NCBI GenBank assembly: GCA_009781575.1
Contig: WQXW01000007.1
Location: 1 to 18,210 of the forward strand
Direction of reading: 5' to 3'
Origin: Solirubrobacterales bacterium
Lineage (GTDB): Bacteria > Actinomycetota > Thermoleophilia > Solirubrobacterales > Solirubrobacteraceae
DNA: 18,210 nt
This document shows positions 1 to 9,571 of this stretch, one piece after another (the first letter of the stretch is position 1; each line of letters opens with the position of its first letter). The notes under the pieces are model-generated. The model was not told the origin of the DNA, searched no databases, and saw only the letters and a program-made list of their open reading frames with translations. Position numbers and translations under genes: made by a program.

Positions 1-1
1 C

Positions 2-262
2 ATCGCGCCGCCCTCGTTCGAGGCGCTGCGCGCGCGGCTGCTCGGGCGGGGGACCGACGACGCGGCGGAGGTCGAGCGGCGCCTGGCGGTGGCGCGCGAG
101 GAGCTCCACGCCCAGCCGGAGTTCGCGCACGTGATCGTCAACGACCAGCTCGAGCAGGCACTCGCGCAGCTGGTCGCGCTCGTCGAGCGCGAGCCCGAGT
201 CCGAGCCCGAGTCCGAGTCCGACGCGCAGCGTCAAGGCCACTACACTCACGGGCAGCGATGA
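2..262 (+). CDS. gmk: Guanylate kinase, C-terminal part (5' end outside window)
   Basis: Guanylate kinase phosphorylates GMP to GDP with ATP in the cytoplasm. Only the last 86 codons are present. What is visible matches the end of the family: IAPPSFEALRARLLGRGTD (the PPS...L..RL..RGTD lid segment), an EVERRLAVAREEL helix, and FAHVIVNDQLEQAL corresponding to the usual 'yD.vvvNd.le.A' strand and helix. After the conserved end at VEREPE there is a non-conserved acidic tail built from repeated Glu-Pro and Glu-Ser dipeptides. The TGA stop (260-262) overlaps an ATG at 259-261 that opens a six-codon frame reaching the rpoZ start. The order gmk-rpoZ-coaBC is widely conserved in bacteria and supports the call. 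ATP-binding and GMP-binding residues lie outside the window. Confidence 0.88.
   Translation: MAPPSFEALRARLLGRGTDDAAEVERRLAVAREELHAQPEFAHVIVNDQLEQALAQLVALVEREPESEPESESDAQRQGHYTHGQR
242..247 (+). promoter_or_regulatory. Possible -10 element for rpoZ inside the end of gmk
   Basis: The hexamer TACACT fits the actinobacterial TAnnnT -10 pattern. It would start transcription near 254, just before the ATG at 259 and about 22 nt before the rpoZ TTG. The hexamer at the -35 distance (around 218-224) is only weakly similar to consensus. This is an inference from spacing and pattern; read-through from gmk is an equally good explanation for rpoZ expression. Confidence 0.3.
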
Positions 263-275
263 AAGGCAAGCTCAC

Positions 276-503
276 TTGATCTCTCCCCGTATCGACAACC
301 TGCTGGAGCACGTCGACTCCAACTACGCCAGCGTGCTGGTCGCCGCCAAGCGCGCGCGCCAGATCAACAGCTACTACCACAACCTCGGCGAGGGCGCGTT
401 CGACGAATTCCCGCCCCCCATGATCGAGACCAGCTCCAAGAACTACCTCACGATCGCGCTCGAGGAAGTGGCCGCGGGCAAGATCAAGTACCACTACCGC
501 TGA
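276..503 (+). CDS. rpoZ: DNA-directed RNA polymerase omega subunit
   Basis: This is the small omega subunit that helps assemble and stabilise RNA polymerase by chaperoning beta'. At 75 aa it is in the usual range for short actinobacterial forms. The family core is clear: PRIDNLLEHVDSNYASVLVA, then KRARQINSYY (the signature AAKRARQIN), then a C-terminal LTIALEEVAAGKIKY segment matching the family's 'pl..Al.Ei..Gki'. The start is TTG at 276. It is chosen because AAAGG at 262-266 sits 9 nt upstream and the protein then begins MISPRID, with no room for more conserved sequence. The TTG overlaps the TGA of the six-codon frame starting at 259. It is followed by repeat copy 1, which carries a terminator-like hairpin. 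Confidence 0.93.
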   Translation: MISPRIDNLLEHVDSNYASVLVAAKRARQINSYYHNLGEGAFDEFPPPMIETSSKNYLTIALEEVAAGKIKYHYR

Positions 504-535
504 CGGGCCGGCGGCCCGGGGGGGGCTACGGGCTC

Positions 536-646
536 GGTCGAGCAGCGGCCGTTACGTGTTTTGTTTTGAGGATTCGTTCCGCGCGGAACGAATCCTCTTT
601 TCGAATCCCCCAACGGCGCCGGCGACAGGTGTGCTCAGAGGCCCGC
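536..646 (+). repeat. Interspersed structured repeat, copy 1
   Basis: This is the first of three copies of an intergenic repeat (others about 10862-10999 and 13565-13692). In order it has GGTCGAGCAGC, a CCGTT outer arm at 549-553, a G/T-rich tract (557-567), a perfect 30-bp palindrome (568-597), TTTT, a second CGAATCCCCC block, the AACGG outer arm (612-616) and a conserved GACAGGTGTG tail (624-633). The copies align without gaps from the T-rich tract to the tail. It fills most of the 247-bp gap between rpoZ and coaBC. The remaining 105 bp hold a small GCCACC/GGTGGC hairpin and the coaBC promoter. Repeat ends are approximate. Confidence 0.85.
568..601 (+). terminator. Intrinsic-terminator-like hairpin in repeat copy 1
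   Basis: GAGGATTCGTTCCGC (568-582) is followed directly by its exact reverse complement (583-597). As RNA it folds into a 13-bp stem with a four-base GCGC loop and is followed by four T (598-601). It lies downstream of rpoZ on the coding strand. The T-run is short, and the opposite strand has no T-run directly after the hairpin, so termination, if any, acts on the + strand. Confidence 0.6.
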
Positions 647-715
647 CACCGGCTCGGGTGGCAGCGCCCGGGAGGCGGGAGGCCGGCGCCGCTCGCGCAA
701 GGCGCGCACCGGGGC

Positions 716-744
716 TTGCCGTGGCGGCGTGTCGGCGGTAGAAG
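716..744 (+). promoter_or_regulatory. Probable leaderless promoter of coaBC
   Basis: TTGCCG (716-721) and TAGAAG (739-744) are separated by 17 bp, and each matches the principal-sigma consensus at 4 of 6 positions. The predicted transcription start, about 7 nt after the -10, falls on the ATG of coaBC at 751. No Shine-Dalgarno sequence precedes that ATG, which fits leaderless translation, a common mode in Actinomycetota. This is pattern-based inference. Confidence 0.45.
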
Positions 745-750
745 CCACTC

Positions 751-1992
751 ATGTCCAGGATCCTGCTCGGCGTGAGCGGCGGGGTGGCCGCCTACAAGGC
801 GCTCGAGTTCATCCGCCTGGCCACCGGCGCCGGCCACTTGGTGCGCGTGATCCTCACGCCGGCCGCCGAGCGGTTCGTGGGGCGCGCCTCCTTCGAGGCG
901 CTCAGCGGCGCGCCCGCGCTGATCTCCGAGTTCGAGCGCGACCCGCTGCGCGGCGCGTTTCCCGGGGAGCCGCCGCCCGCGCATACGCCGATCAGCCACC
1001 TCGAGCTCGTCGCGAAAGCGGAGCTCTTGCTCGTGGCGCCGGCCACCGCCAACACGCTGGCCAAGCTCGCCCACGGCCACGCCGACAACCTGCTGAGCAG
1101 CGCGGCGCTGGCCGCGCGCTGTCCGCTGCTCGTGGCGCCGGCGATGAACAACCGCATGTACGAGCACCCGGCCACGCGCGCCAACCTCGAGCTGCTGCGC
1201 GCGCGCGGCGTCGAGCTCGCCGAGCCCGGCGCGGGGCGGCTGGCGTCGGTGGGGGAGGAGGGCATCGGCCGCCTGGCCGAGCCCGCCGCGCTGCTCGAGC
1301 GCTGCGAGGCGCTGCTGGGCGCGGGCGCCCGCGAGTGGCGGGGGCTCCATGTGCTCGTCACCGCAGGGGGCACGCGCGAGCCGATCGACAGCGTGCGCTA
1401 CCTCGGCAACCGCTCCTCCGGGCGCATGGGCCTCGAGCTGGCGCGCGCGGCGCATCGGCGCGGCGCGCAGGTGGTGCTGGTGGCCGCCAACGTCTCCCTC
1501 GCCTCGCCCGACGGCGTGGCACGCCGCGACGTCACCACCACGGCCGAGCTGCAGCGCGTCTGCGAGGAGGAGTTCGAGCGCTGCGAGTTGCTGCTGATGA
1601 GCGCCGCGGTGGCCGACTACCGGCCCGCCGCGCCGGCCGCCGGCAAGCTCAAGAAGGCCGGTCGCGAGCGTGTCGAGCTCGAGCTGGAGGCCACCCCCGA
1701 CGTGCTGAGCGGACTCGCCGCCCGGCGCCGCCCGGGGCAGACGCTCGTCGGCTTCGCCGCCGAGCACGGGCCCGACGCGGTCGCGCTCGCCCGCGAGAAG
1801 CTCGCCCTGAAGGAGCTCGACGCGCTCGTGGTCAACGACATCTCACGATCCGACATCGGCTTCGACGCGCAGGACAACGAGGTGACGGTGCTCACCTCCG
1901 CACAGGAGCGCCACGTGCCGCGCGCCGCCAAGGCCGCGGTGGCCGAGGCGATCCTCGATGTGGTGGCGGCGCTGCGCGCCGAGGGCGCCTGA
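751..1992 (+). CDS. coaBC: Bifunctional phosphopantothenoylcysteine decarboxylase / phosphopantothenate-cysteine ligase
   Basis: CoaBC performs two successive steps of coenzyme A synthesis. CoaB joins 4'-phosphopantothenate to cysteine using CTP, and CoaC decarboxylates the product using FMN. The protein has 413 aa, normal for the fusion. CoaC half (about 1-190): FMN-binding GVSGGVAAYKAL near the start, active-site His83 in ISHLEL, APATANTLAKLA, and the PAMN motif at 130-133 (PAMNNRMYEHPAT). CoaB half (about 198-413): VTAGGTREPID, RYLGNRSSGRMG (215-226), AAVADYRP, the KLKK lysines near 299-302, and VNDISRSDIGF. The flap that normally carries the catalytic Cys (ACGD...GRM in E. coli) reads LASVGEEGIGRL, with Ser at the Cys position (residue 166). 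The ATG at 751 is the family start and coincides with a predicted transcription start. Confidence 0.95.
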   Translation: MSRILLGVSGGVAAYKALEFIRLATGAGHLVRVILTPAAERFVGRASFEALSGAPALISEFERDPLRGAFPGEPPPAHTPISHLELVAKAELLLVAPATANTLAKLAHGHADNLLSSAALAARCPLLVAPAMNNRMYEHPATRANLELLRARGVELAEPGAGRLASVGEEGIGRLAEPAALLERCEALLGAGAREWRGLHVLVTAGGTREPIDSVRYLGNRSSGRMGLELARAAHRRGAQVVLVAANVSLASPDGVARRDVTTTAELQRVCEEEFERCELLLMSAAVADYRPAAPAAGKLKKAGRERVELELEATPDVLSGLAARRRPGQTLVGFAAEHGPDAVALAREKLALKELDALVVNDISRSDIGFDAQDNEVTVLTSAQERHVPRAAKAAVAEAILDVVAALRAEGA

Positions 1993-2000
1993 GCGGCCGC

Positions 2001-2045
2001 GCACGGGCGCCCTCCGCACGAGCGCCCTCCGCACGAGCGCCCTCT
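2001..2045 (+). repeat. Three tandem 15-bp units
   Basis: The units are 2001-2015, 2016-2030 and 2031-2045, with consensus GCACGAGCGCCCTCC. One base differs in unit 1 (G for A) and one in unit 3 (final T). They fill most of the gap between the coaBC stop and the TPR gene and abut a -10-like TACAGT. They are non-coding unless the TPR gene starts far upstream. This could be slippage-generated sequence or a set of binding sites. Confidence 0.8.
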
Positions 2046-2050
2046 ACAGT
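2045..2050 (+). promoter_or_regulatory. Possible -10 element for the TPR gene
   Basis: TACAGT fits TAnnnT and lies 11 nt before the ATG at 2062, which would give a leader of only a few bases. No convincing -35 is seen; the expected region is the tandem 15-bp repeat. Weak evidence. Confidence 0.25.
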
Positions 2051-2061
2051 TGAGAGCCGGC

Positions 2062-2430
2062 ATGGAGAGCGTGTATGAGCTCTACCGCCGCGGCTGCGAT
2101 CTGCTGGGCCACGGCGACTATCAGGCGGCGATCGTGCCGCTCAGCCGCGCGCGCGATCTGGAGCCGGGCAAGACCTCGATCCGGGAGACGCTCGGGCGCG
2201 CGCTCTTTCACGCCCAGCGCTACGAGCACGCCGCCGCGGAGTTCCAGGCGGTCGCCTCGGCGGCGCCCACCAACGATTATGCGCTCTTCTGTCTCGGGCG
2301 CGCGTGGCAGCAGCTGGGCCGCCACCGCGAGGCGTGCCAGCCGCTGGCGCTGGCCTGCTCGCTGCGCCCCGAACGGGAGGACTATCGCGTGTATCGCGAT
2401 CGCGCGCGGCGCGCCGCGGGCCACCGCTGA
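2062..2430 (+). CDS. Small tetratricopeptide-repeat protein
   Basis: This 122-aa protein consists almost entirely of helical TPR-type repeats, so it probably binds another protein. I see three consecutive units: about residues 3-35 (YELYRRGCDLLGHGDYQAAI), 38-70 (ETLGRALFHAQRYEHAAAEF) and 73-105 (YALFCLGRAWQQLGRHREA). Each has the small-residue and aromatic spacing typical of TPRs. There is no signal peptide or membrane segment, so it is probably cytoplasmic. The ATG at 2062 is preferred; a TTG at 2050 would add four residues. No clear ribosome-binding site precedes it. It sits between coaBC and the rimP operon, outside any well-known operon. The partner cannot be told from sequence. Confidence 0.75.
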   Translation: MESVYELYRRGCDLLGHGDYQAAIVPLSRARDLEPGKTSIRETLGRALFHAQRYEHAAAEFQAVASAAPTNDYALFCLGRAWQQLGRHREACQPLALACSLRPEREDYRVYRDRARRAAGHR

Positions 2431-2468
2431 GCTCGCTTGCAGGCGCCCGCGCCGGCCCCGGCGTCTCG

Positions 2469-2497
2469 CTGAGCGGACCGGCGGGCGGTGCTATTCT
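2469..2497 (+). promoter_or_regulatory. Probable promoter of the rimP-nusA-infB operon
   Basis: An extended -10, TGC followed by TATTCT (2489-2497), is the best -10 match in this gap. A weak -35 (CTGAGC, 2469-2474) lies 17 bp upstream. Transcription would begin near 2504, giving an 84-nt leader before the rimP ATG that contains the hairpins and terminator described separately. The TG extension may compensate for the poor -35. Inference from pattern and position. Confidence 0.5.
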
Positions 2498-2507
2498 CGG
2501 GGCACAG

Positions 2508-2545
2508 CTTTCGTACCGGCGCCGGGCCGGATTTCGTACCGAAAG
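2508..2545 (+). promoter_or_regulatory. Leader with competing hairpins before rimP
   Basis: TTTCGTACCG occurs twice (2509-2518 and 2532-2541). CTTTCG at 2508-2513 can pair with CGAAAG at 2540-2545, enclosing a GC-rich segment, while the second copy can form its own five-base stem (2532-2536 with 2540-2544). These pairings reach the base of the terminator stem that starts at 2544. The arrangement resembles a transcription attenuator, but the shared overlap with the terminator is only two bases, so a switching mechanism is speculative. Confidence 0.35.
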
Positions 2546-2567
2546 TGGGCGCTCGCCCGCTTTTTTT
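2544..2567 (+). terminator. Intrinsic terminator in the rimP leader
   Basis: AGTGGGC (2544-2550), loop GCTC, and GCCCGCT (2555-2561) form a 7-bp stem with one T-G pair, and the T-run spans 2561-2567. This is a textbook intrinsic terminator. It ends 20 nt before the rimP ATG and only 6 nt before its Shine-Dalgarno sequence, after the predicted promoter. It would therefore either end transcription from the TPR gene or act as an attenuator on the operon's own transcripts. Confidence 0.75.
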
Positions 2568-2587
2568 GCGTCAGGAGGGAAAAATCG

Positions 2588-3066
2588 ATGACAGCGTTGC
2601 AGAGGTCGATCGAAGCGCGTCTCGCACAGGGCGAGCCCGAGGTCGAGGTGCTGCTGGCCGAGGTCGTGAACGGACCCGCCCACTCCACCCTGCGCGTGTT
2701 CATCGATCATCCCGACGGCGTCACCCTGGCGCTGTGCGAGCGGGTCTCGGCGCTGCTCGGCGAGGAGCGCGAGCGCTACGCGCTGGAGGTGTCCTCGCCG
2801 GGGAGCGAGCGCCCGCTGACCAAGCCCGCCCACTTCCGCCGCTTCGTGGGGCGCCGCGCGCGCGTGCGCACGCGCGCGCCCCGGCGGCTCACCGGCTCCG
2901 GGGCCGGCTCCGGGGCCGCGGCCGGCGGAGCGCCGTGTGAGCGGCGCAGCTTCACCGGCGAGCTGGTGGGTGCCACGGAGAGTGAGATCACGCTCGCCGC
3001 CGACGGGGGCGTGATCGCGATCCCCTACTCGGAGATCCGCCGCTCGAACCTGCTCGGTGATCGCTG

Positions 3067-3067
<1 letters not shown>
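2588..3067 (+). CDS. rimP: Ribosome maturation factor RimP
   Basis: RimP binds the pre-30S subunit and aids its maturation, notably S12 assembly. The protein has 159 aa. The family core is present: LRVFIDHPDGVTLALCERVSALL, then YALEVSSPGSERPLTKPAHF (the EVSSPG.eRPL signature), then the C-terminal SH3-like part with FTGELVGATESEITLA and IPYSEIRRSNL. Between the two parts lies a Gly/Ala-rich insertion (about residues 100-115), and the segment before the YALEVSSPG signature is shorter than in many homologues. The ATG at 2588 has a strong AGGAGGG at 2573-2579 with 8-nt spacing. Its TGA (3065-3067) shares a base with the nusA ATG. First gene of the long operon. Confidence 0.93.
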
Positions 3068-4497
<1,430 letters not shown>

Positions 4498-4505
4498 CGC
4501 CCCAC

Positions 4506-4792
4506 GTGCCCAGGCGCCGCTGCGCCGGCTGCGGGCGCGCGGCCCCCAAGGCCGAGCTGGTGCGCCTCGCCCTCACGCGCGAGCGCGGCCGCCCGCCCCG
4601 GCTCGTGCTCGACCGCGCCGGGGTGATGCCCGGCAGGGGCGCCTACCTCTGCGCGGCGCCCGGCCCGGCGCACGGCGCGCAGGAGCCCGCGCCACGCTGC
4701 GCGGAGCTCGCCGCGCGGCGCGGCGCGATCGCGCGCACGCTGCGCGCGCCGGTCCAATTCGACCCCGCAGACCTCGTAGAATCGGAGCGCTG

Positions 4793-4793
<1 letters not shown>
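4506..4793 (+). CDS. ylxR: YlxR family RNA-binding protein
   Basis: YlxR is a small protein regularly encoded between nusA and infB. The family has been reported to bind nucleic acid or RNase P and to influence gene expression, but its role is not settled. The 95-aa product shows the hallmarks: RRRCAGCGRAAPKAELVRLA (family RtCvgC...pK.eLiR), the PGRGAYLC motif, and a C-terminal ARRGAIARTLR helix. An extra Ala/Pro/Gly-rich stretch (APGPAHGAQEPAP) follows the GRGAYLC motif. The GTG start at 4506 lies 8 nt after the nusA stop. The TGA at 4791-4793 shares one base with the infB ATG. Confidence 0.9.
4777..4782 (+). promoter_or_regulatory. Possible internal -10 element before infB
   Basis: TAGAAT is a strong match to the -10 consensus (5 of 6) and an unusually AT-rich hexamer for this region. 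It lies 10 nt before the infB ATG, inside the end of ylxR. No -35 is visible at the expected distance. It could give an infB transcript with a very short leader. Confidence 0.3.
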
Positions 4794-7261
<2,468 letters not shown>

Positions 7262-7301
7262 GCGTGCGCGCGATTGATCCGGCGCCTGGCTGGAGGGTAG
7301 G

Positions 7302-7721
7302 ATGGGCTCCAATCGCTTACGCCGCGTCGATGAGGCGATCCGCCAGGTGCTGGGGGACGCGGTCGGCGAGCTCCAGGATCCGAGGGTGGGATTTGTGACC
7401 GTCACCGACGTCAGGACGAGCCCCGACCTCCGGCACGCGCGGGTGTATGTGAGCGTGCTGGGCGAGGAGGCCACGCGCGCCGCCACGCTCGCGGGCCTGG
7501 AGAACGCGCACGGCCACCTGCAGAGCCGCCTGGCCACGGAGCTGCGCCTCAAGCACACGCCAACGCTAGTGTTCCGCTACGACGAGACCACCGACCGCGC
7601 GATGCGGATCGAGGAGTTGATCGAGCAGGCGCAGAGCGGCGCGCGCGCCGGCGACGGTGAGGAGCACCCCGGCTCCGGCGAGCCGCCGGGGGGGCGCGCG
7701 CAAAAGGGGCAGATCGATTGA
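7302..7721 (+). CDS. rbfA: 30S ribosome-binding factor RbfA
   Basis: RbfA is a KH-type protein that binds the pre-30S subunit and supports 16S rRNA 5'-end maturation. At 139 aa it has the usual size. Visible signatures are NRLRRVDEAIRQVLGDAVGELQDPRVGFVTVTDV (family R...i...ia.il..ei.DPr.g.vtVt.v), HARVYVSVLG, and LRLKHTPTLVFRYDE with a following helix. The last 30 or so residues are Gly/Glu/Ala-rich and not conserved. The ATG at 7302 has GGAGGG at 7292-7297. Its TGA overlaps the TTG start of the next gene by 4 nt, consistent with translational coupling. Confidence 0.94.
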   Translation: MGSNRLRRVDEAIRQVLGDAVGELQDPRVGFVTVTDVRTSPDLRHARVYVSVLGEEATRAATLAGLENAHGHLQSRLATELRLKHTPTLVFRYDETTDRAMRIEELIEQAQSGARAGDGEEHPGSGEPPGGRAQKGQID

Positions 7722-8758
7722 GCGTGGCGATTGGAGAGGACACGGCCGCCGGCCGCCGGCAGGCGCTGGAGCGCATCGAGGGCGACTCGCGCTTCGTGCT
7801 GGTCACCCACGAAAACCCCGACGGCGACGCGCTGGGCTCGATCGTGGCGATGCACGGGCTGCTGCGCGCGCTGGGCAAGGACGCGGAGATGCTGCTCTCG
7901 AGCGACGATCTGCCGCTGCCCTACGAATACCGCTTCTTCGTGCTGGACGATCTGATCGAGGAGCCGCCCGAGGATGTGGCGCAGCGCACCGCGATCTTCC
8001 TGGACTGCGGCAACGTGGACCGCGTGCCGGCGCGCCTGCTCCAGGAGAGCGCGCACCTGCTCAACATCGATCACCACCACGACAACACGCGCTTTGGCAC
8101 GGTCAACCACGTGGTGGCCAGCGCCTCCTGCACCGCCGAGATCGTGTGGGACCTGATGAAGGCGCTCGAGATCACGCCCACCCCGCAGATCATCGAGGCG
8201 CTGTATGTGGGGCTGATCACCGACACCGGCCGCTTCATGTACGAGAACACCGGCCCCGGCGCGCACGAGATGGCAGCCGAGCTGATCGAGCTGGGCGTGG
8301 ACGTGCAGGGCATCTACCGCCGCCTCTTCGAGGACATGCCGCCGGCGAAGCTGACGCTGCTGGGCCTGGCGCTCGAGCGCATGCGCCGCTTCGACGAGGG
8401 CGAGCTCACGCTGGCCGCGCTCAGCGCGGAGGACTTCCGCAGCGTGGGCGCCGAGGAGAGCTACTCCGAGGGCGTGATCGACCACCTGCGCGCCGTGCAG
8501 GGCACCAAGGTGGCGGCGCTCGTGCGCGAGCTGCTCTCCGGCTCCGAGCGCGGCCGCCACAAGGTGTCGCTGCGCGCGACCGACGGCGACGTGGACGTGT
8601 CGGCGATCGCGCGCGCCCAGGGCGGCGGCGGCCATCGGCGCGCGGCCGGCTTCTCCACATCGCTGTCCAGCGAGGAGCTGATCGCCTTCCTGCGCCTGGA
8701 GATCGCCGCCCAGCTGCACCCATCGCGTGAGGGCCCGCGCGCCCCCGCGCCGGCCTGA
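7718..8758 (+). CDS. nrnA: DHH/DHHA1 phosphoesterase, NrnA-type (nanoRNase / pAp phosphatase)
   Basis: Members of this family degrade 2-5 nt RNAs and often dephosphorylate 3'-phosphoadenosine 5'-phosphate or cyclic dinucleotide products. The protein has 346 aa. DHH domain motifs are all present: HENPDGDALGS with His31, Asp35 and Asp37; FLDCGN with Asp96; the DHH triad at 118-120 (IDHHH); and GLITDTGRF with Asp169. The C-terminal DHHA1 domain contains the substrate-binding GGGGHRRAAGF near residues 302-312. The TTG at 7718 overlaps the rbfA stop by 4 nt; a GTG at 7724 is an alternative. Position between rbfA and truB is conserved in many Gram-positives. The exact substrate cannot be read from sequence. 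Confidence 0.9.
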   Translation: MSVAIGEDTAAGRRQALERIEGDSRFVLVTHENPDGDALGSIVAMHGLLRALGKDAEMLLSSDDLPLPYEYRFFVLDDLIEEPPEDVAQRTAIFLDCGNVDRVPARLLQESAHLLNIDHHHDNTRFGTVNHVVASASCTAEIVWDLMKALEITPTPQIIEALYVGLITDTGRFMYENTGPGAHEMAAELIELGVDVQGIYRRLFEDMPPAKLTLLGLALERMRRFDEGELTLAALSAEDFRSVGAEESYSEGVIDHLRAVQGTKVAALVRELLSGSERGRHKVSLRATDGDVDVSAIARAQGGGGHRRAAGFSTSLSSEELIAFLRLEIAAQLHPSREGPRAPAPA

Positions 8759-8788
8759 GGCCCGGGGTCCGAGGCGCGAGGCCCGGGG
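8757..8788 (+). repeat. Short direct repeat after the DHH gene
   Basis: GAGGCCCGGGG occurs at 8757-8767 and again at 8778-8788, starting within the stop codon of the DHH gene. It lies in the 69-bp gap before truB and shows no T-run or strong hairpin. It is probably a local duplication. Confidence 0.5.
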
Positions 8789-8827
8789 CGACGGCAGGCG
8801 CGGCCACGGCCGGCGTAGGCGGCGAGC

Positions 8828-9571
8828 ATGAGAGCGCGGCGCACGGGCATCGACGGGGTGCTGGCGGTCGACAAGCCGGCCGGCTGGAGCTCCCACGACG
8901 TGGTCGCGGCGGTGCGCCGGGCGCTGGGGGGGCCGCGCACCGGTCACGCCGGCACGCTGGACCCCTTCGCCACCGGCCTGTTGCTCGTGCTGGTGGGTGC
9001 GGCCACCCGCTGCCAGCGCACCCTGATGCAGCTCCCCAAGCGCTACGAGGTGGTCGCGCGGCTGGGCGCGCGCTCGAGCACCGGCGATCCCGAGGGCGAG
9101 ATCGAGCTCACCGGGCGCGTGCCGCCACAGCAGCCGCGGCTGCCCACGGGCGAGATCCACCAGCGCCCGCCGATCTACTCGGCGGTGAGGGTGGGCGGTG
9201 AGCGCGCCTACCGGCGCGCGAGGAGGGGTGAGCGCTTCGAGATGCCGGAGCGGGTGGTGACGGTGCATCGCTTCGAGCAGCGCTGGCGCGAGGGGGCCAC
9301 GCAGCCCGGGGAGCTGGCCCGCGCGGGCTTCACGATCGAGTGCTCCGCGGGCACCTACGTGCGCGCGCTGATTGCCGAGCTGCACGACGCCTACTGCGAG
9401 GAGCTGCGGCGCACCGCGATCGGGCCGTTTGAGGTGGCCGGCGCGATCGCGCCGCCCCGCCGCGGTGAGCGCTGGCCGGAGCCGGCGCTCACGGCGGCGC
9501 TCATGAGCGTCGAGGAGGCGCGCGCGAGGGCCGGGGTCGGGGCCGGTCCCGGCTACGCTTTCCGCTCATGA
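8828..9571 (+). CDS. truB: tRNA pseudouridine(55) synthase TruB
   Basis: TruB isomerises uridine 55 in the T-loop of tRNAs. The protein has 247 aa, shorter than E. coli TruB (about 314), mainly through a reduced C-terminal region, as is common in Gram-positives. The conserved segments are GVLAVDKPAGWSSHDVV; the catalytic motif GHAGTLDPFATGLL with Asp45; KRYEVVARLGARSSTGDPEGE; the HQRPPIYSAVRVGGERAYRRAR block; and CSAGTYVRALIAEL. The ATG at 8828 places the first motif at residue 7. The Shine-Dalgarno is weak. The TGA overlaps the ribF ATG by 4 nt (ATGA), a typical truB-ribF arrangement. Confidence 0.96.
   Translation: MRARRTGIDGVLAVDKPAGWSSHDVVAAVRRALGGPRTGHAGTLDPFATGLLLVLVGAATRCQRTLMQLPKRYEVVARLGARSSTGDPEGEIELTGRVPPQQPRLPTGEIHQRPPIYSAVRVGGERAYRRARRGERFEMPERVVTVHRFEQRWREGATQPGELARAGFTIECSAGTYVRALIAELHDAYCEELRRTAIGPFEVAGAIAPPRRGERWPEPALTAALMSVEEARARAGVGAGPGYAFRS

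Noticed and set aside
2508..2567. A tRNA gene (metY-like) in the rimP leader, as found upstream of rimP in E. coli
   Set aside because: No cloverleaf, T-loop GGTTCRA motif or acceptor stem could be found in 2431-2587; only the hairpins and terminator described.
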